A stretch of DNA of 64,000 nucleotides from Pseudomonas fulva NBRC 16637 = DSM 17717 (GTDB lineage Bacteria; Pseudomonadota; Gammaproteobacteria; Pseudomonadales; Pseudomonadaceae): positions 209,441 to 273,440 of the forward strand of contig NZ_BBIQ01000004.1 in NCBI RefSeq assembly GCF_000730565.1. The letters are read 5' to 3'. The position numbers were made by a program, and so were the translations under genes. Of the stretch, positions 9,201-17,126 are shown one piece after another; the stretch's first letter is position 1; the number at the start of each line of letters is the position of its first letter. The notes beneath the pieces are model-generated. The model did not search any database, had not been told where the DNA came from, and was given only the letters and a program-made list of their open reading frames with translations.

Positions 9201-9529
9201 ATGGCCTGATAACGGCTATCGAAACGCTTTACTTCGACGGCTATACCCAACAACTCAGCGATGATGCCGACGTAATCCGCTGTCAGACCTTCGTAGTCAC
9301 TGGGACTTACGTTGATATCAAATGGTGGATAGTCCGGCCGTGAGGTGCCCAGCACCAGGCGCTTGCGAGCGTCCAGCCACTGGCGCTCGGCCGTTTGCAG
9401 ATTCAAGGGCTGCGTGGCGCTCACCGAACGGGCCAGCAAACTGCGCGTCTCGCTCGCCAGCGACTGCGCGACAGGCCCTGCCAGTACCATCAGCAGGAGG
9501 GTACTGGCCAGCAAACGTTTAATCGTCAT
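6242..9529 (-). CDS. BvgS/EvgS-type hybrid sensor histidine kinase
   Basis: 1095-aa inner-membrane sensor kinase. Order: signal/TM at the N-terminus; two tandem periplasmic SBP_bac_3 (Venus-flytrap) domains, about residues 50-270 and 300-510; TM near 535-555; short coiled coil; HisKA with phospho-acceptor His610 (SHEIRTPMN); HATPase; receiver domain with Asp896 (TDCSMPVMDG); HPt with His1032 (VHRIKGGAKML). No PAS domain is apparent, unlike BvgS. The open frame begins 30 codons earlier, overlapping the regulator gene, but ATG at 9527-9529 gives the signal-like start MTIKRLLAST. It follows the response regulator gene by 10 nt. Ligands of flytrap sensors are often amino acids or other small solutes; here unknown. 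Confidence 0.9.
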   Translation of the reverse strand: MTIKRLLASTLLLMVLAGPVAQSLASETRSLLARSVSATQPLNLQTAERQWLDARKRLVLGTSRPDYPPFDINVSPSDYEGLTADYVGIIAELLGIAVEVKRFDSRYQAIEALHEGRVDVLGSSNSFEAADAGLSLSTSYADDLPVIVTREGQRLAPAHDLAGLRLAMVDHYLPANRARALYPAAQLVLYRSTQAGLAAVAMGEADAYLGDAISTDYLIGKTFRGALRIDHFSPIVPEAFAFAVARDNDALRQLLDKALRRIGESERLAILKRWSNSNTSLLLQRHLSVLTDEEQAWIKAHPVVDVLINPALAPLTFYDDQQRPSGITLDLLKQITLRTGLHFHTRQAESAQSMIDRLGQRDALMIGALGYGAERSKQVRYTRPYLISPRVLVTRVDNPSQAGIKRFEPQRIAFIRNSPQRAMLQQRYPRARLVEVDNPLDLMEAVVNRSADAALSSHINAAYYISHVFKNRLQIASILDEDPAVAAFAVAADQPQLQSILDKALLSIAPEELEQLINRWRTSTVVSDSPWRNYRELALQVLVIAALLIAGVVFWNSYLRKLIQKRVEAERALQTQLALSRGLLEQLRHAKDEAEQASLMKSTFLATMSHEIRTPMNAVLGLLELALEDSRAGRCDTHMLETAHESALGLLGLIGDILDISRIESGHISLQPIPTDLVDLVRATLRVFEGNARFKGLELACDLPTEPVWVQVDAARLKQVLSNLISNAIKFTDRGEVHTAMRTSVQGELQRVELCVRDSGIGISPADQARLFNAFVQVDGPRARQGTGLGLVISRALAELMGGTLTLQSVEGVGTRVQILMALPQCTPQIISDGQDPTTGLDACPLHILVVDDYPANLLLLERQLRALGHQVTQAQNGEIALQLWRETRFDVVITDCSMPVMDGHELACCIRAQERQQGLSPATILGVTANAQAEERERCLASGMDDCLFKPIGLHGLKAHLPQAARKPPAAPAPARPGGLNLAELRHLTRDDDDLIRHLIEQLSQSVAEDLSTLRTLDGQPPDGTLKALVHRIKGGAKMLKVRHLVADCEALEQALVAGDPVDNLCRVLQDTLQTLHKDLIATLEAMPRPSEPN

Positions 9530-9539
9530 GCACCGCTCA

Positions 9540-10154
9540 TCAGTAGACGTGGTTGCGCTTGGCCAGGTCCACCATTTCCACCAGCGACTCGGTCTTGAGC
9601 TTATCCATGATCCGGCCACGGTAGGTGCTGATGGTCTTGGCGCTGAGGTTCATGCTACTGCCGATGTTCTTGTTGCTTTCTCCACGGGCCAGACGCCTGA
9701 GAACCTCCATTTCGCGGTTGGAAAGGCTCGCCAGGCGCATGGGCTCGCTTTCGAGCGAATTGCTGTTGACCGACATCTGCGGGAACGTCGAATAGCCTTT
9801 TACCAGGGCCTTGAGCGCGAACAGCAAGGCGTCGTGATCTTCATCCTTGGTCACGAATGCGCCGATGCCTGCGTCCAGACAGCGGCGTACATACAAGTCG
9901 GTCGCCTGGCCAGTGAGCACCATGATCTTGGGCACCTGATCGAGTGATTGCAGGCGCTTGATAACTTCCATTCCGTCCAGCCCAGGCAAACCGATGTCGA
10001 GAATCACCACGTCCGGTTTGAGCTCGCGTGCCATTTGCGCGACTTCACTGCCATTGCCCACTTCTGCAACGACATTGAAACGTTCATGTTCGAGCAGCAT
10101 GCGCAGGGACATACGGACGACGGGGTGGTCGTCCACGATCAGCACATTGGTCAT
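9540..10154 (-). CDS. NarL/FixJ-family response regulator (BvgA/EvgA-like)
   Basis: 204 aa. Receiver domain with DD at residues 8-9, phospho-acceptor Asp53 (VVILDIGLPG) and a C-terminal LuxR-type helix-turn-helix (LSNREMEVLRRLARGES onward). Likely receives phosphate from the HPt of the kinase encoded 10 nt downstream on the same transcript. A weak GAG-type ribosome site precedes ATG at 10152-10154. Targets unknown. Confidence 0.9.
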   Translation of the reverse strand: MTNVLIVDDHPVVRMSLRMLLEHERFNVVAEVGNGSEVAQMARELKPDVVILDIGLPGLDGMEVIKRLQSLDQVPKIMVLTGQATDLYVRRCLDAGIGAFVTKDEDHDALLFALKALVKGYSTFPQMSVNSNSLESEPMRLASLSNREMEVLRRLARGESNKNIGSSMNLSAKTISTYRGRIMDKLKTESLVEMVDLAKRNHVY

Positions 10155-10374
10155 TGGGAAAACTCCTGTTCAGATATGGTCCGCTTCCTGGGACACTCAG
10201 GAATACTTCTGTAAGCGGGTTAGTCAGAAGCGCAGCAAGATACGACCATTACCGAACTTTGATAATGCCGAGTATAGAAGTGTTGAATAACCTTGAAGGA
10301 GCCGATGAAAAATCCTACAAAAAGGCGGGCGGTTCAGCAGCTTGTGGCCTCGCGTTGGCTGCCGAACCGTATGA

Positions 10375-10617
10375 TCAGGTACAGGCAGTGTGTACTTTGT
10401 TTACGCGCAGTGAAGATGCAGGGTGTTCAGCCAACGATTTGCCCACGCGCGCGGGACGAATCGAAAGAACGCCCTGGCAGTTGGGGCATCGACCATGCAA
10501 GCGTCCCTGCGCACACCCTCGGCAAAACGTGCATTCGAAGGAGCAGATGAAGGCATCGAGGCTGTCACCGGGCAGGTCGGCATCGCAACACTCGCAGTTG
10601 GGGCGTAATTCCAGCAT
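10375..10617 (-). CDS. DUF1272 small zinc-ribbon-like protein
   Basis: 80 aa with seven Cys in paired motifs (CECC near residue 8, then CSFECTFCRGC, then CPNC), the hallmark of the DUF1272 family; it probably binds zinc. The C-terminal ~25 residues after LSIRPARVGKS are variable. Function unknown in the family. AGGA lies 11 nt before ATG. It is on the same strand as cobM but 63 nt downstream, so it could be the last gene of the B12-riboswitch operon or have its own promoter. Confidence 0.8.
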   Translation of the reverse strand: MLELRPNCECCDADLPGDSLDAFICSFECTFCRGCAQGRLHGRCPNCQGVLSIRPARVGKSLAEHPASSLRVNKVHTACT

Positions 10618-10680
10618 AGGCGTGGTTCCTGTCGGGAGGGTCTGGAGGCAGTGTGCTCCGGGCTGGAACTGGCTCGCAAG

Positions 10681-11427
10681 CTAGGCGCGGTACAGGTGCG
10701 CATGTCCGGCACGGTAAAGGGCCGATTCGGCGAACGGCGTGTCACCCAGCACTCGGCCCACCACAATCAACGCGGTGCGGCGATAACCTTTGAGGGCGGC
10801 GCGCTCGACGATGTCGTCCAGTGTGCCTCGCACCCAGTCCTGGTCCGGCCAGGTGGCGCGGTAAACCACGGCAATGGGGCAGTCGCCACCGTAGTGAGGC
10901 CGCAGCTGCTCAACGATGCGTGCCAGGTGCTTGACCCCCAGGTGAATGGCTAGCGTCGTGGCATGGCGCGCAAGCGCCTCCAACTGCTCGCCGGCTGGCA
11001 TGGGCGAGCTGTCTGCGAAGCGAGTAAGGATCACGCTCTGAGCGACGTCGGGCAAGGTCAGTTCGCATCCCAGCAACGCGGCGCTCGCAGCCACGGCGGT
11101 GACGCCCGGCACAATCTGATAATCAATGCCAAGACGCTGTAGGTGGCGGATCTGCTCACCGATAGCGCCATAAAGACTCGGATCACCGCTGTGCACGCGT
11201 GCGACATCCTTGCCCTGGGCATGGGCGCACGCAATGGCGTCGATGATCTGCTCAAGATGCAGTTCTGCGCTGTTGATCAGGGTGTCGGCGCAGTGACCTT
11301 CCAGAACGGCAAGAGGGACCAGGGAACCGGCATAAATGATGACAGGGCAGGTGCGAATCAGGCGCTGCCCCTTGACCGTGATCAGCTCGGGGTCGCCGGG
11401 GCCGGCGCCGATGAAATAAACCGTCAT
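10681..11427 (-). CDS. cobM: Precorrin-4 C11-methyltransferase
   Basis: 248-aa SAM-dependent methyltransferase of corrin-ring synthesis (CobM/CbiF). Tetrapyrrole methylase fold: N-terminal MTVYFIGAGPGDPELITVKG, the segment VIIYAGSLVP, and ARVHSGDPSLYGAIGEQ. It adds the C11 methyl to precorrin-4. AGGA is placed 6 nt before ATG. It lies 34 nt downstream of cobE in the cbtB-cbtA-cobE-cobM run. Aerobic pathway naming (CobM) follows Pseudomonas use. Confidence 0.95.
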   Translation of the reverse strand: MTVYFIGAGPGDPELITVKGQRLIRTCPVIIYAGSLVPLAVLEGHCADTLINSAELHLEQIIDAIACAHAQGKDVARVHSGDPSLYGAIGEQIRHLQRLGIDYQIVPGVTAVAASAALLGCELTLPDVAQSVILTRFADSSPMPAGEQLEALARHATTLAIHLGVKHLARIVEQLRPHYGGDCPIAVVYRATWPDQDWVRGTLDDIVERAALKGYRRTALIVVGRVLGDTPFAESALYRAGHAHLYRA

Positions 11428-11461
11428 GGTATTCCTGAATGATTGACAAGGGTGAGCGGGA

Positions 11462-11848
11462 TCAATGAGCGATGGCGAGGGTCGCAGGGCCCAGGGTTTG
11501 ACGCGTGATCAGAAGCTTCGTTTCGCCATTGTACTGGTCGGCCATTGCCAGTGCTGCACTCTCTGCCACGCCCCAGCACCCGCTGTGCGCAAAAGCGACG
11601 GCTGAGCGGTGGCTCAGATGCGCTTCGAAGCGATTCAAGTGCGATGCAGGGTAGAACAACAGAGGCAGCGCCAGATGGCTCGCCAATGCATGCAGCCCCG
11701 GCTCGTGCGCCTTGAGATCGATGCTGGCGATACCGTGAAGGTACGCAGCGTCCAGGCCCCGCTGAGCGAGGCCTTGTTCGAGCAAGGTCAACAACCTGTC
11801 CATCGGGCAACCACCACGGCAGCCAAACCCTGCATAGAACGGCTTCAC
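11462..11848 (-). CDS. cobE: Cobalamin biosynthesis protein CobE
   Basis: 128 aa, the stand-alone CbiG C-terminal/CobE domain: GFGCRGGCPMDRLLTLLEQ at the start, ASIDLKAHEPGLHALA in the middle and SGCWGVAESAAL near residue 92. Role in corrin synthesis is known genetically; the chemical step is uncertain. Its ATG overlaps the cbtA stop by 4 nt (ATGA), indicating translational coupling between cobalt import and corrin synthesis. Confidence 0.92.
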   Translation of the reverse strand: MKPFYAGFGCRGGCPMDRLLTLLEQGLAQRGLDAAYLHGIASIDLKAHEPGLHALASHLALPLLFYPASHLNRFEAHLSHRSAVAFAHSGCWGVAESAALAMADQYNGETKLLITRQTLGPATLAIAH

Positions 11849-12531
11849 ACCGAGCGGCTGAAGCGACGATACAGGCCTGCGCTGATCAGGCCAAGGGCGA
11901 GCCAGAATGCTGCATTGGTAAGCCAGGACGCCACCTGGAACTGGGTCTCCAGGGCTGCTGGAGCCAAACTCTGGTGCACTTCAGGCTGAGGGGCGCCTAT
12001 GACGTGCGGCAACACCAGGACAATGACGCCCAACACCTTCAATGCCCAATGGCGGGCGAATACCAGCAGTGCCAGGCCTACGGCCGTGGCACCCGCAGCG
12101 CCAGCCCACCAAACCTGGCGCTGCGCCAGGTCAGCCGCCGCGGTTCCCGGGAGCTCCGGCGGCAATCCGAGCGTGGGCGCCAGACAGAACACGGCGAAAC
12201 CAGCAAGGCCCCAGGCAGCACCGCTGGCCGTGGTGCGCGGTTGGCGCAGGCTGTACAAGCCAGCCAGTATCAAGGCGAACCCCACCGCCACCACCAGGTT
12301 GCCGCCGGTGGTCGAGAGCGTGCGCTGCCAGCCCTCTTCAGGCGACCAGGCCTCGTCACTGTGCTCATGGGCGGCCTCGGTACCTTGGGCATGCGAATGT
12401 GCCGGCGCCGACGCCTCGTATGTCTCCGCTTGCAGGATCAACGGGCTGACCCACAAACTTTGCAGTACGGTCAGCAACAGTGCCGCCAGCAGTCCGCTGA
12501 AGCCCGCCGTACGGGCGATGTGCGTGATCAT
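11845..12531 (-). CDS. cbtA: CbtA-family cobalt transporter subunit
   Basis: 228-aa inner-membrane protein with about five hydrophobic segments and a His/Glu-rich loop near residues 45-60 (HSHAQGTEAAHEHSDEAW), typical of CbtA cobalt transporters. The open frame runs far upstream through cbtB and the riboswitch, but ATG at 12529-12531 (MITHIARTAGFSG) gives the family N-terminus and lies just after cbtB. Forms an operon with cbtB and the cob genes. Ribosome site weak, consistent with coupling to cbtB. Confidence 0.9.
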   Translation of the reverse strand: MITHIARTAGFSGLLAALLLTVLQSLWVSPLILQAETYEASAPAHSHAQGTEAAHEHSDEAWSPEEGWQRTLSTTGGNLVVAVGFALILAGLYSLRQPRTTASGAAWGLAGFAVFCLAPTLGLPPELPGTAAADLAQRQVWWAGAAGATAVGLALLVFARHWALKVLGVIVLVLPHVIGAPQPEVHQSLAPAALETQFQVASWLTNAAFWLALGLISAGLYRRFSRSV

Positions 12532-12541
12532 GGGCGGCAAC

Positions 12542-12733
12542 TCAGTGGCAGGGGAAGGCGGCGCTGTGACGGGTGTCATGCGCAGCATTATGAACGGCTT
12601 CGATGTGCGAGAAGCCGGCAAAGTAAACCAGGCACAGGCCCAGCAGGCCGGCGCTTGCAGCCACGACAATGCGTTGACTGAGGGATACGGGTGCAACGAT
12701 GCTGCTAACGTGCGGGCGGGTAGTGACGGGCAT
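12542..12733 (-). CDS. cbtB: CbtB-family cobalt transporter subunit
   Basis: 63-aa protein with a single transmembrane helix (about residues 20-43) and a His-rich C-terminus (HNAAHDTRHSAAFPCH), the usual CbtB layout; CbtB works with CbtA in cobalt uptake. First gene after the cobalamin riboswitch; 10 nt separate its stop from cbtA. Confidence 0.9.
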   Translation of the reverse strand: MPVTTRPHVSSIVAPVSLSQRIVVAASAGLLGLCLVYFAGFSHIEAVHNAAHDTRHSAAFPCH

Positions 12734-12831
12734 TGGCGCCTTCCTCTGCGTGTAGGCGACGGGCAGGCGCGGCAGCTGCGGGCGATACCCGCAGGAATGC
12801 GACAGCGCCCGCCCACCGCGGGGTGTTGATG

Positions 12832-13032
12832 AACGTCAGGCCGGTCTCCGGGCTTGCGAGGAGGAGGGTATCTCCTGGGCAGCGTCACCTTCCCATGCCG
12901 TATCTGGCGGCACAGTGGTAAAGACGCCTCACTCGCTTACCGTTGCGGGGGCAGCACCGGAATAGTCCAGGCCTGTAAGGCAAGCCTGCGACGCACCGAT
13001 TTCCCGTTTCACCCTCTAGGGGCACCTGACGC
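12832..13032 (-). promoter_or_regulatory. Cobalamin (AdoCbl) riboswitch
   Basis: Read on the minus strand, the segment carries the conserved blocks in order: GTGAAACGGGAA, then GCTGCCCCCGCAACGGTAA (the B12 box), then CCACTG, GGGAAGG and finally GCAAGCCCGGAGACCGGCC. About 100 nt of leader separate it from cbtB. It should repress cbtB-cbtA-cobE-cobM when adenosylcobalamin is abundant. Confidence 0.96.
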
Positions 13033-13088
13033 AATGCGATAGAAAAGCACGCGGGCCGCGTTGCGTCAAATGCACAGGCTACGCTCGA

Positions 13089-13568
13089 TCATTGCTGGGC
13101 GAAGGCAATCAGCCGCTCGCCATCGAGCCGATAACGCAGCCACTCCGTTTGTGGTTGCGCCCCCAGTGCGTCATAGAACCCGATGGCCGGCTCGTTCCAA
13201 TCCAGCACACTCCATTCAAGGCGACCGCAGCCTTTGGCAACTGCCTGCTTGGCAATGTACCTGAGCAACTGGCGCCCGGCGCCATCGCCACGGTCGTTGG
13301 GCGAGATGTAAAGGTCTTCCAGGTAGATGCCATTGCGCCCGAGCCAGGTCGAGTAACTGTAGAAGTAGATGGCAAAACCAATCGCACGGCCTTCACGTTC
13401 GGCCATCAGGCAATGAACGGTGCTGTCGGCGTCGAACAGGCTGCGCTCGATGTCCTGGGTAGTGGCCAGTACCTCTTCTCGGGCGCGTTCGTACTCGGCC
13501 AATTCAGTAATGAAGTCCAGAATTTGTTGGGCATCGGTGCGTAGGGCAGGGCGAATTACAAGACTCAT
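13089..13568 (-). CDS. GNAT N-acetyltransferase (diamine/spermidine acetyltransferase-like)
   Basis: 159 aa, single GNAT domain. The acetyl-CoA loop is seen in ISPNDRGDGAGRQLLRYIAKQA, preceded by GRNGIYLEDLYI, wording common in SSAT/thialysine acetyltransferase-like members; WSVLDWNEPAIGFYDALGA forms the C-terminal part. Substrate unknown. It is monocistronic, just upstream (on its strand) of the riboswitch region. Start chosen at ATG 13566-13568 with AAGGA about 11 nt upstream. Confidence 0.88.
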   Translation of the reverse strand: MSLVIRPALRTDAQQILDFITELAEYERAREEVLATTQDIERSLFDADSTVHCLMAEREGRAIGFAIYFYSYSTWLGRNGIYLEDLYISPNDRGDGAGRQLLRYIAKQAVAKGCGRLEWSVLDWNEPAIGFYDALGAQPQTEWLRYRLDGERLIAFAQQ

Positions 13569-13702
13569 CGAGCGCTTATCCTTTGTCGGCTGCGAGTGAT
13601 ACAGCTATGTGTATCTGCAAAATTCTCTATATCTGTACTGCTAGGGGGCAAAGGGCTATGGGCTAGTGTGAACCCTTTCCTGAACCCAGTGGAATACCCG
13701 TC

Positions 13703-14326
13703 ATGTTCGCCTCGCTCGACCTCTTGATCGCCTTCGTGCTGTTCGCTTTCGTTTCTTCCATCACCCCCGGGCCCAACAACACCATGCTGTTGGCTTCGGG
13801 CGTGAATTTCGGTGTGCGCCGCTCGGTGCCACACGCGCTGGGCGTCAGCGTCGGGTTCATGGTCATGGTCCTTGCCGTCGGCTTGGGTCTGGGAGAGGTC
13901 TTCAAGGCCTGGCCTGTGCTCTATACCGTGTTGCGCTATGCCGGAGCGGCCTATCTGCTGTACCTGGCCTGGAAAATTGCCACCTCAGGGCCGGTTGGCA
14001 CCGCCTCTACGGCAGAGCCAAAGCCGATTGGCTTTTGGGCCGCGGCTGCCTTCCAATGGGTCAACCCAAAGGCTTGGGTGATGGCCATAGGTGCGATAAC
14101 GACCTACACCCCAGCGCAAGGCTACGTTGCCAACGTGGTGGTCATCGCCGCCGTGTTTGCCTTGGTGAACTTGCCCAGCGTCGGTGTGTGGGTCATGTTC
14201 GGCAGTGCCCTTCGTGGCCTGCTGCAAAACCCACGCTGGCTGATGCTGTTCAATGTCCTGATGGCTGCACTGCTGGTCGTTTCGCTCTACCCGCTGCTGT
14301 TTGTAGAATCTACGTTCCACCCTTGA
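13703..14326 (+). CDS. LysE/RhtB-family amino-acid exporter
   Basis: 207-aa membrane protein with about six helices. N-terminal segment ending in the family motif SITPGPNNTMLLASGVNFGVRRSVPHALG; WVNPKAWVMAIGAI in the middle. LysE/RhtB members export amino acids or homoserine lactones; the substrate is not predictable here. Divergent from the GNAT gene (134 nt gap) and followed after 20 nt by a hydrolase gene, so possibly co-transcribed with it. Confidence 0.92.
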   Translation: MFASLDLLIAFVLFAFVSSITPGPNNTMLLASGVNFGVRRSVPHALGVSVGFMVMVLAVGLGLGEVFKAWPVLYTVLRYAGAAYLLYLAWKIATSGPVGTASTAEPKPIGFWAAAAFQWVNPKAWVMAIGAITTYTPAQGYVANVVVIAAVFALVNLPSVGVWVMFGSALRGLLQNPRWLMLFNVLMAALLVVSLYPLLFVESTFHP

Positions 14327-14346
14327 GGCAGAAGGCAGCGCCCACC

Positions 14347-15267
14347 ATGCAACTGACACCGTGGTCCCACGATTGTAGCGAAGGGTTCACCCTGCGCGGC
14401 TGGCGCAGCGAGCCTACAGGGCGGCCCCTGCTGCACTTTCTGCACGGCAACGGGTTTTGCTCGCTCGCCTACCAACCGCTGCTGATGCAACTGGGACAAC
14501 ACTTCGATCTCTGGCTCAGCGACGTTCAGGGGCACGGAGACAGTGACCACGCAGGCCCGTTCCGTGGCTGGAATCGCACGGCAGCGCTGGCGGCTGAAGC
14601 TTTCAGCGCGCATGTGGCTGAGTACGCAGACGTACCCCGCCTTGCCATCGGCCACAGCTTCGGCGGGGTGCTCACCGGGTTGTTGCTGGCCAGTGAGCCG
14701 CAGTTGTTCGAGCGCGCTGTGCTGCTCGACCCGGTGATTTTCAGTAGGCGCATGCTGTTTTCGATGAAGCTGGCCGCCTGCTTCGGGCTGAACCGGCACC
14801 ATGCGCTGGCGCGCAAAACGGCCGGCAGGCGCAGCACCTGGCCCGACCGCCACTCAGCCATGATTTCCCTGCAAGGGCGGGGCATCTTCAAAGGCTGGAG
14901 CGACGCGGCATTGCAGGCCTATGTGTCGCATGCGATCGCCGAAGGCGAGGGCGACGTGCTGCTCAAGTGTCGCCCAATCCGCGAAGTGGACATCTTCAGT
15001 ACCTATCCGTCCCACCTGTGGTCAAGCCTGTCGCGTATCGGCGTGTCGACGCGTGTGCTGTACGGCAGCCAGACCTACCCTTATGTGCGGGCCTCGGCGT
15101 TACGGCTGGCAGCGCTCAACCCTCATGTCAGTGTTCGGGAGGTGGGCGGCGGACACTGTTTCATGCAGGAATACCCTGAGGCTGCGGCGCAGGAGGTGCT
15201 GGCTTTCCTTCGACCCAGCGTCCTACCGGTAGAACAGGCTGGACCGTTTCAGGTAGCTAGCCCGTGA
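14347..15267 (+). CDS. Alpha/beta hydrolase
   Basis: 306 aa. HGNGF oxyanion region near residue 35, nucleophile elbow GHSFGG near residue 100, and a C-terminal GGGHCF with the likely catalytic His. No signal peptide. The open frame extends far upstream out of phase with lysE; ATG at 14347 gives the proper start (MQLTPWSHDC). 20 nt after the LysE-type gene. Substrate unknown; best called an esterase/lipase-like serine hydrolase. Confidence 0.88.
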   Translation: MQLTPWSHDCSEGFTLRGWRSEPTGRPLLHFLHGNGFCSLAYQPLLMQLGQHFDLWLSDVQGHGDSDHAGPFRGWNRTAALAAEAFSAHVAEYADVPRLAIGHSFGGVLTGLLLASEPQLFERAVLLDPVIFSRRMLFSMKLAACFGLNRHHALARKTAGRRSTWPDRHSAMISLQGRGIFKGWSDAALQAYVSHAIAEGEGDVLLKCRPIREVDIFSTYPSHLWSSLSRIGVSTRVLYGSQTYPYVRASALRLAALNPHVSVREVGGGHCFMQEYPEAAAQEVLAFLRPSVLPVEQAGPFQVASP

Positions 15268-15312
15268 ATCGATGCAACGTTAAGGTGGCACCCGGACGTT
15301 GAGGAGCGCACG

Positions 15313-16176
15313 ATGAAGACGATTTTGCATACCCATTCCAATCCTGCCGGGCACTGGGTAGGCGATGGCTTTCCGGTGCGAAGCCTGTTCACCTATGACG
15401 ACGACGTCAGTCGCACCAGCCCGTTTCTGCTTCTCGATTACGCCGGGCCCCACACCTTCGCCCCCACCTCGACGCGTCGCGGCGTAGGGGCTCATCCGCA
15501 CCGGGGTTTCGAGACAGTCACGATCGTTTACCAAGGCGAACTGGAGCATCGCGACTCAACGGGCGCCGGCGGAGTAATAGGACCGGGTGACGTTCAGTGG
15601 ATGACCGCTGCAGACGGCATCGTTCATGAAGAGTTTCACTCACCTGGATTCGCCCGCAGCGCAGGCGTTTTGGAGTCAGTGCAACTGTGGGTGAACCTTC
15701 CGGCCCGATTCAAGCGCGCTCCGGCCGGCTATCAGACCCTGGCCAGCGCCGATATCCCCACGGTGAATCTGGGTGCGGGCGCGGGCAGCCTGCGTGTGAT
15801 CGCAGGTGAGTACCAGGGGGTGAGCGGGCCGGCGCGCACGTTTACGCCGATGGACGTGTGGGACCTGGACCTTGAGGCCGGCGCTAAACTGGTGCTCCCT
15901 ATCCCGGCAGGCCGCACGGCTGCGGTGGTGACCCTGCAAGGCGGTTTGCGGTTGAACCAGGTCAGCGAGGCCGGCCCGTGCTCAGTGACGGTATTGGCCC
16001 GTGACGGTGCCCATGTGCTGCTTGAAGCCCTGCAGCCCGCCCGTGTGCTGGTGCTGAGCGGTGAGCCTATCGACGAGCCTGTGGTGGCATACGGTCCCTT
16101 CGTGATGAACACGCGGGAAGAAATCATCGAGTCCATCGAAGGCTTTCAGTTGGGGAAGTTCGGCCGTATGCCCTGA
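15313..16176 (+). CDS. Pirin family protein
   Basis: 287-aa cytoplasmic bicupin. Pirin motifs are clear: GVGAHPHRGFETVTIVYQGELEH with metal ligands His-x-His, GDVQWMTAADGIVHEE, and LWVNLP. Related bacterial pirins show quercetinase activity or act as redox regulators; the role here is not known. Strong GAGGAG ribosome site before ATG. Monocistronic. Confidence 0.93.
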   Translation: MKTILHTHSNPAGHWVGDGFPVRSLFTYDDDVSRTSPFLLLDYAGPHTFAPTSTRRGVGAHPHRGFETVTIVYQGELEHRDSTGAGGVIGPGDVQWMTAADGIVHEEFHSPGFARSAGVLESVQLWVNLPARFKRAPAGYQTLASADIPTVNLGAGAGSLRVIAGEYQGVSGPARTFTPMDVWDLDLEAGAKLVLPIPAGRTAAVVTLQGGLRLNQVSEAGPCSVTVLARDGAHVLLEALQPARVLVLSGEPIDEPVVAYGPFVMNTREEIIESIEGFQLGKFGRMP

Positions 16177-16402
16177 ACGCGCACCGTCCTGGAGCGCGAA
16201 GCACCACCCGTCGCACCGATTCGACACGGCTCGAACTACCCAGCACCGCTCGGGTTCTTTAGCTAAGGTGCAGATGGAACCCCGCACGATCGATAACGCA
16301 TATCCACATGCGCACCGACAGGTTCCTCTTCCTGTTCCTGTGGCCCTGTGCCTGGCCCCAGGCCTGTCCCACCGCAAGTTAATCCAGAGAGGGCTCTCTG
16401 CC

Positions 16403-16663
16403 ATGTCACTGTTAGGCGTATCGACACTGGAACTGCGACAGATGATCGAACAGGCATGCTTGCCAGATCGTTGTGAAATCAACTGTGCCGATGGCTCACA
16501 CCTGACCATCCGGCTCGGCAATGGTCAGGATCTGACAGAGGCCGTCACGCTTTGCGATGTTCCGCTGAGCAGTCTGAACAGCAGCAGGGACTTGGTTAAC
16601 CTGGTCGGCCAATTACACGCAATGCGCGACAGTGCTCCCATGCACTCGAAGAAATTAGCCTGA
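16403..16663 (+). CDS. DUF1652 small protein
   Basis: 86 aa. The text STLELRQMIEQACLPDRCEI and the C-terminal SRDLVNLVGQLHAM match the Pseudomonas-specific DUF1652 family, whose function is unknown. An in-frame ATG lies 45 codons upstream, but the stretch between is not conserved-looking; start taken at ATG 16403 with a purine-rich AGAGAGGG about 10 nt ahead. Confidence 0.8.
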   Translation: MSLLGVSTLELRQMIEQACLPDRCEINCADGSHLTIRLGNGQDLTEAVTLCDVPLSSLNSSRDLVNLVGQLHAMRDSAPMHSKKLA

Positions 16664-16696
16664 CCGCGCGGCGCAAGGCTCGCTTCTAACCGGCCG

Positions 16697-16984
16697 TCAC
16701 TGCAACTCAAGCAGAAGATTGAGCCCACCGTCGCCGCACTTGCCCTGGTCTCTGACAACGCCATGGTAACTGCGCCCGTCCCAGATGAACGCGACACTGT
16801 GCGCACGGTGCACCTTATTAGGCAGAGGCGGGCAGATGTGCAGACGCAGTGCAGGCCGACCTTGCAGGTTGAGCGGCGCAAGCTGGCACTGGCACTCGAC
16901 GCTTTGCGCCACGGGACCGAGCAGGGTGTCGCGGACGTAGTCGAGTTGCACCGATGCATTTGGAGCGCGGCCTGGCATTCTCAT
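16697..16984 (-). CDS. Hypothetical protein, translationally coupled to a leader peptide
   Basis: 95 aa starting MRMPGRAPNASVQLDYVRDT. No signal peptide or membrane segment; contains several Cys and a hydrophobic C-terminal half. I do not recognise the family. Its ATG overlaps the TGA of a 17-codon upstream ORF that has a much better ribosome site, so translation is probably coupled. The frame is open further upstream to 17101, but no ribosome site supports that start. Confidence 0.5.
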   Translation of the reverse strand: MRMPGRAPNASVQLDYVRDTLLGPVAQSVECQCQLAPLNLQGRPALRLHICPPLPNKVHRAHSVAFIWDGRSYHGVVRDQGKCGDGGLNLLLELQ

Positions 16985-17034
16985 GATCGCTGCTCTCTGA
17001 TCGAAGTACGTGCTAGGGCATGCAGATTTGTCAT
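16981..17034 (-). CDS. Possible 17-aa leader peptide
   Basis: MTNLHALARTSIREQRS followed by TGA. A strong CAGGAG lies 6 nt before the ATG, and the stop overlaps the next ATG as ATGA. The good ribosome site belongs to this peptide, not to the following 95-aa ORF. Whether the peptide itself matters or only serves to load ribosomes is unknown. Confidence 0.4.
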   Translation of the reverse strand: MTNLHALARTSIREQRS

Positions 17035-17126
17035 GACGATCTCCTGTAGGAAAGGCATTCGAGGAGGTTGCAGGCTGCATGGGAGCCCGGTCCTGCTCCA
17101 TGCGTTCAATTCGATTGCTTCGTCGT

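Noticed and set aside
11845..12888. A 347-aa form of CbtA
   Set aside because: The extra N-terminus would overlap all of cbtB and part of the riboswitch; the ATG at 12529-12531 gives the family start.
12832..13032. Direct repeats of a CRISPR or REP type in the gap before cbtB
   Set aside because: The conserved blocks fit the cobalamin riboswitch in order and spacing; no repeats are present.
14035..14346. N-terminal extension of the alpha/beta hydrolase
   Set aside because: It overlaps the LysE-type gene in another frame and carries no hydrolase sequence.
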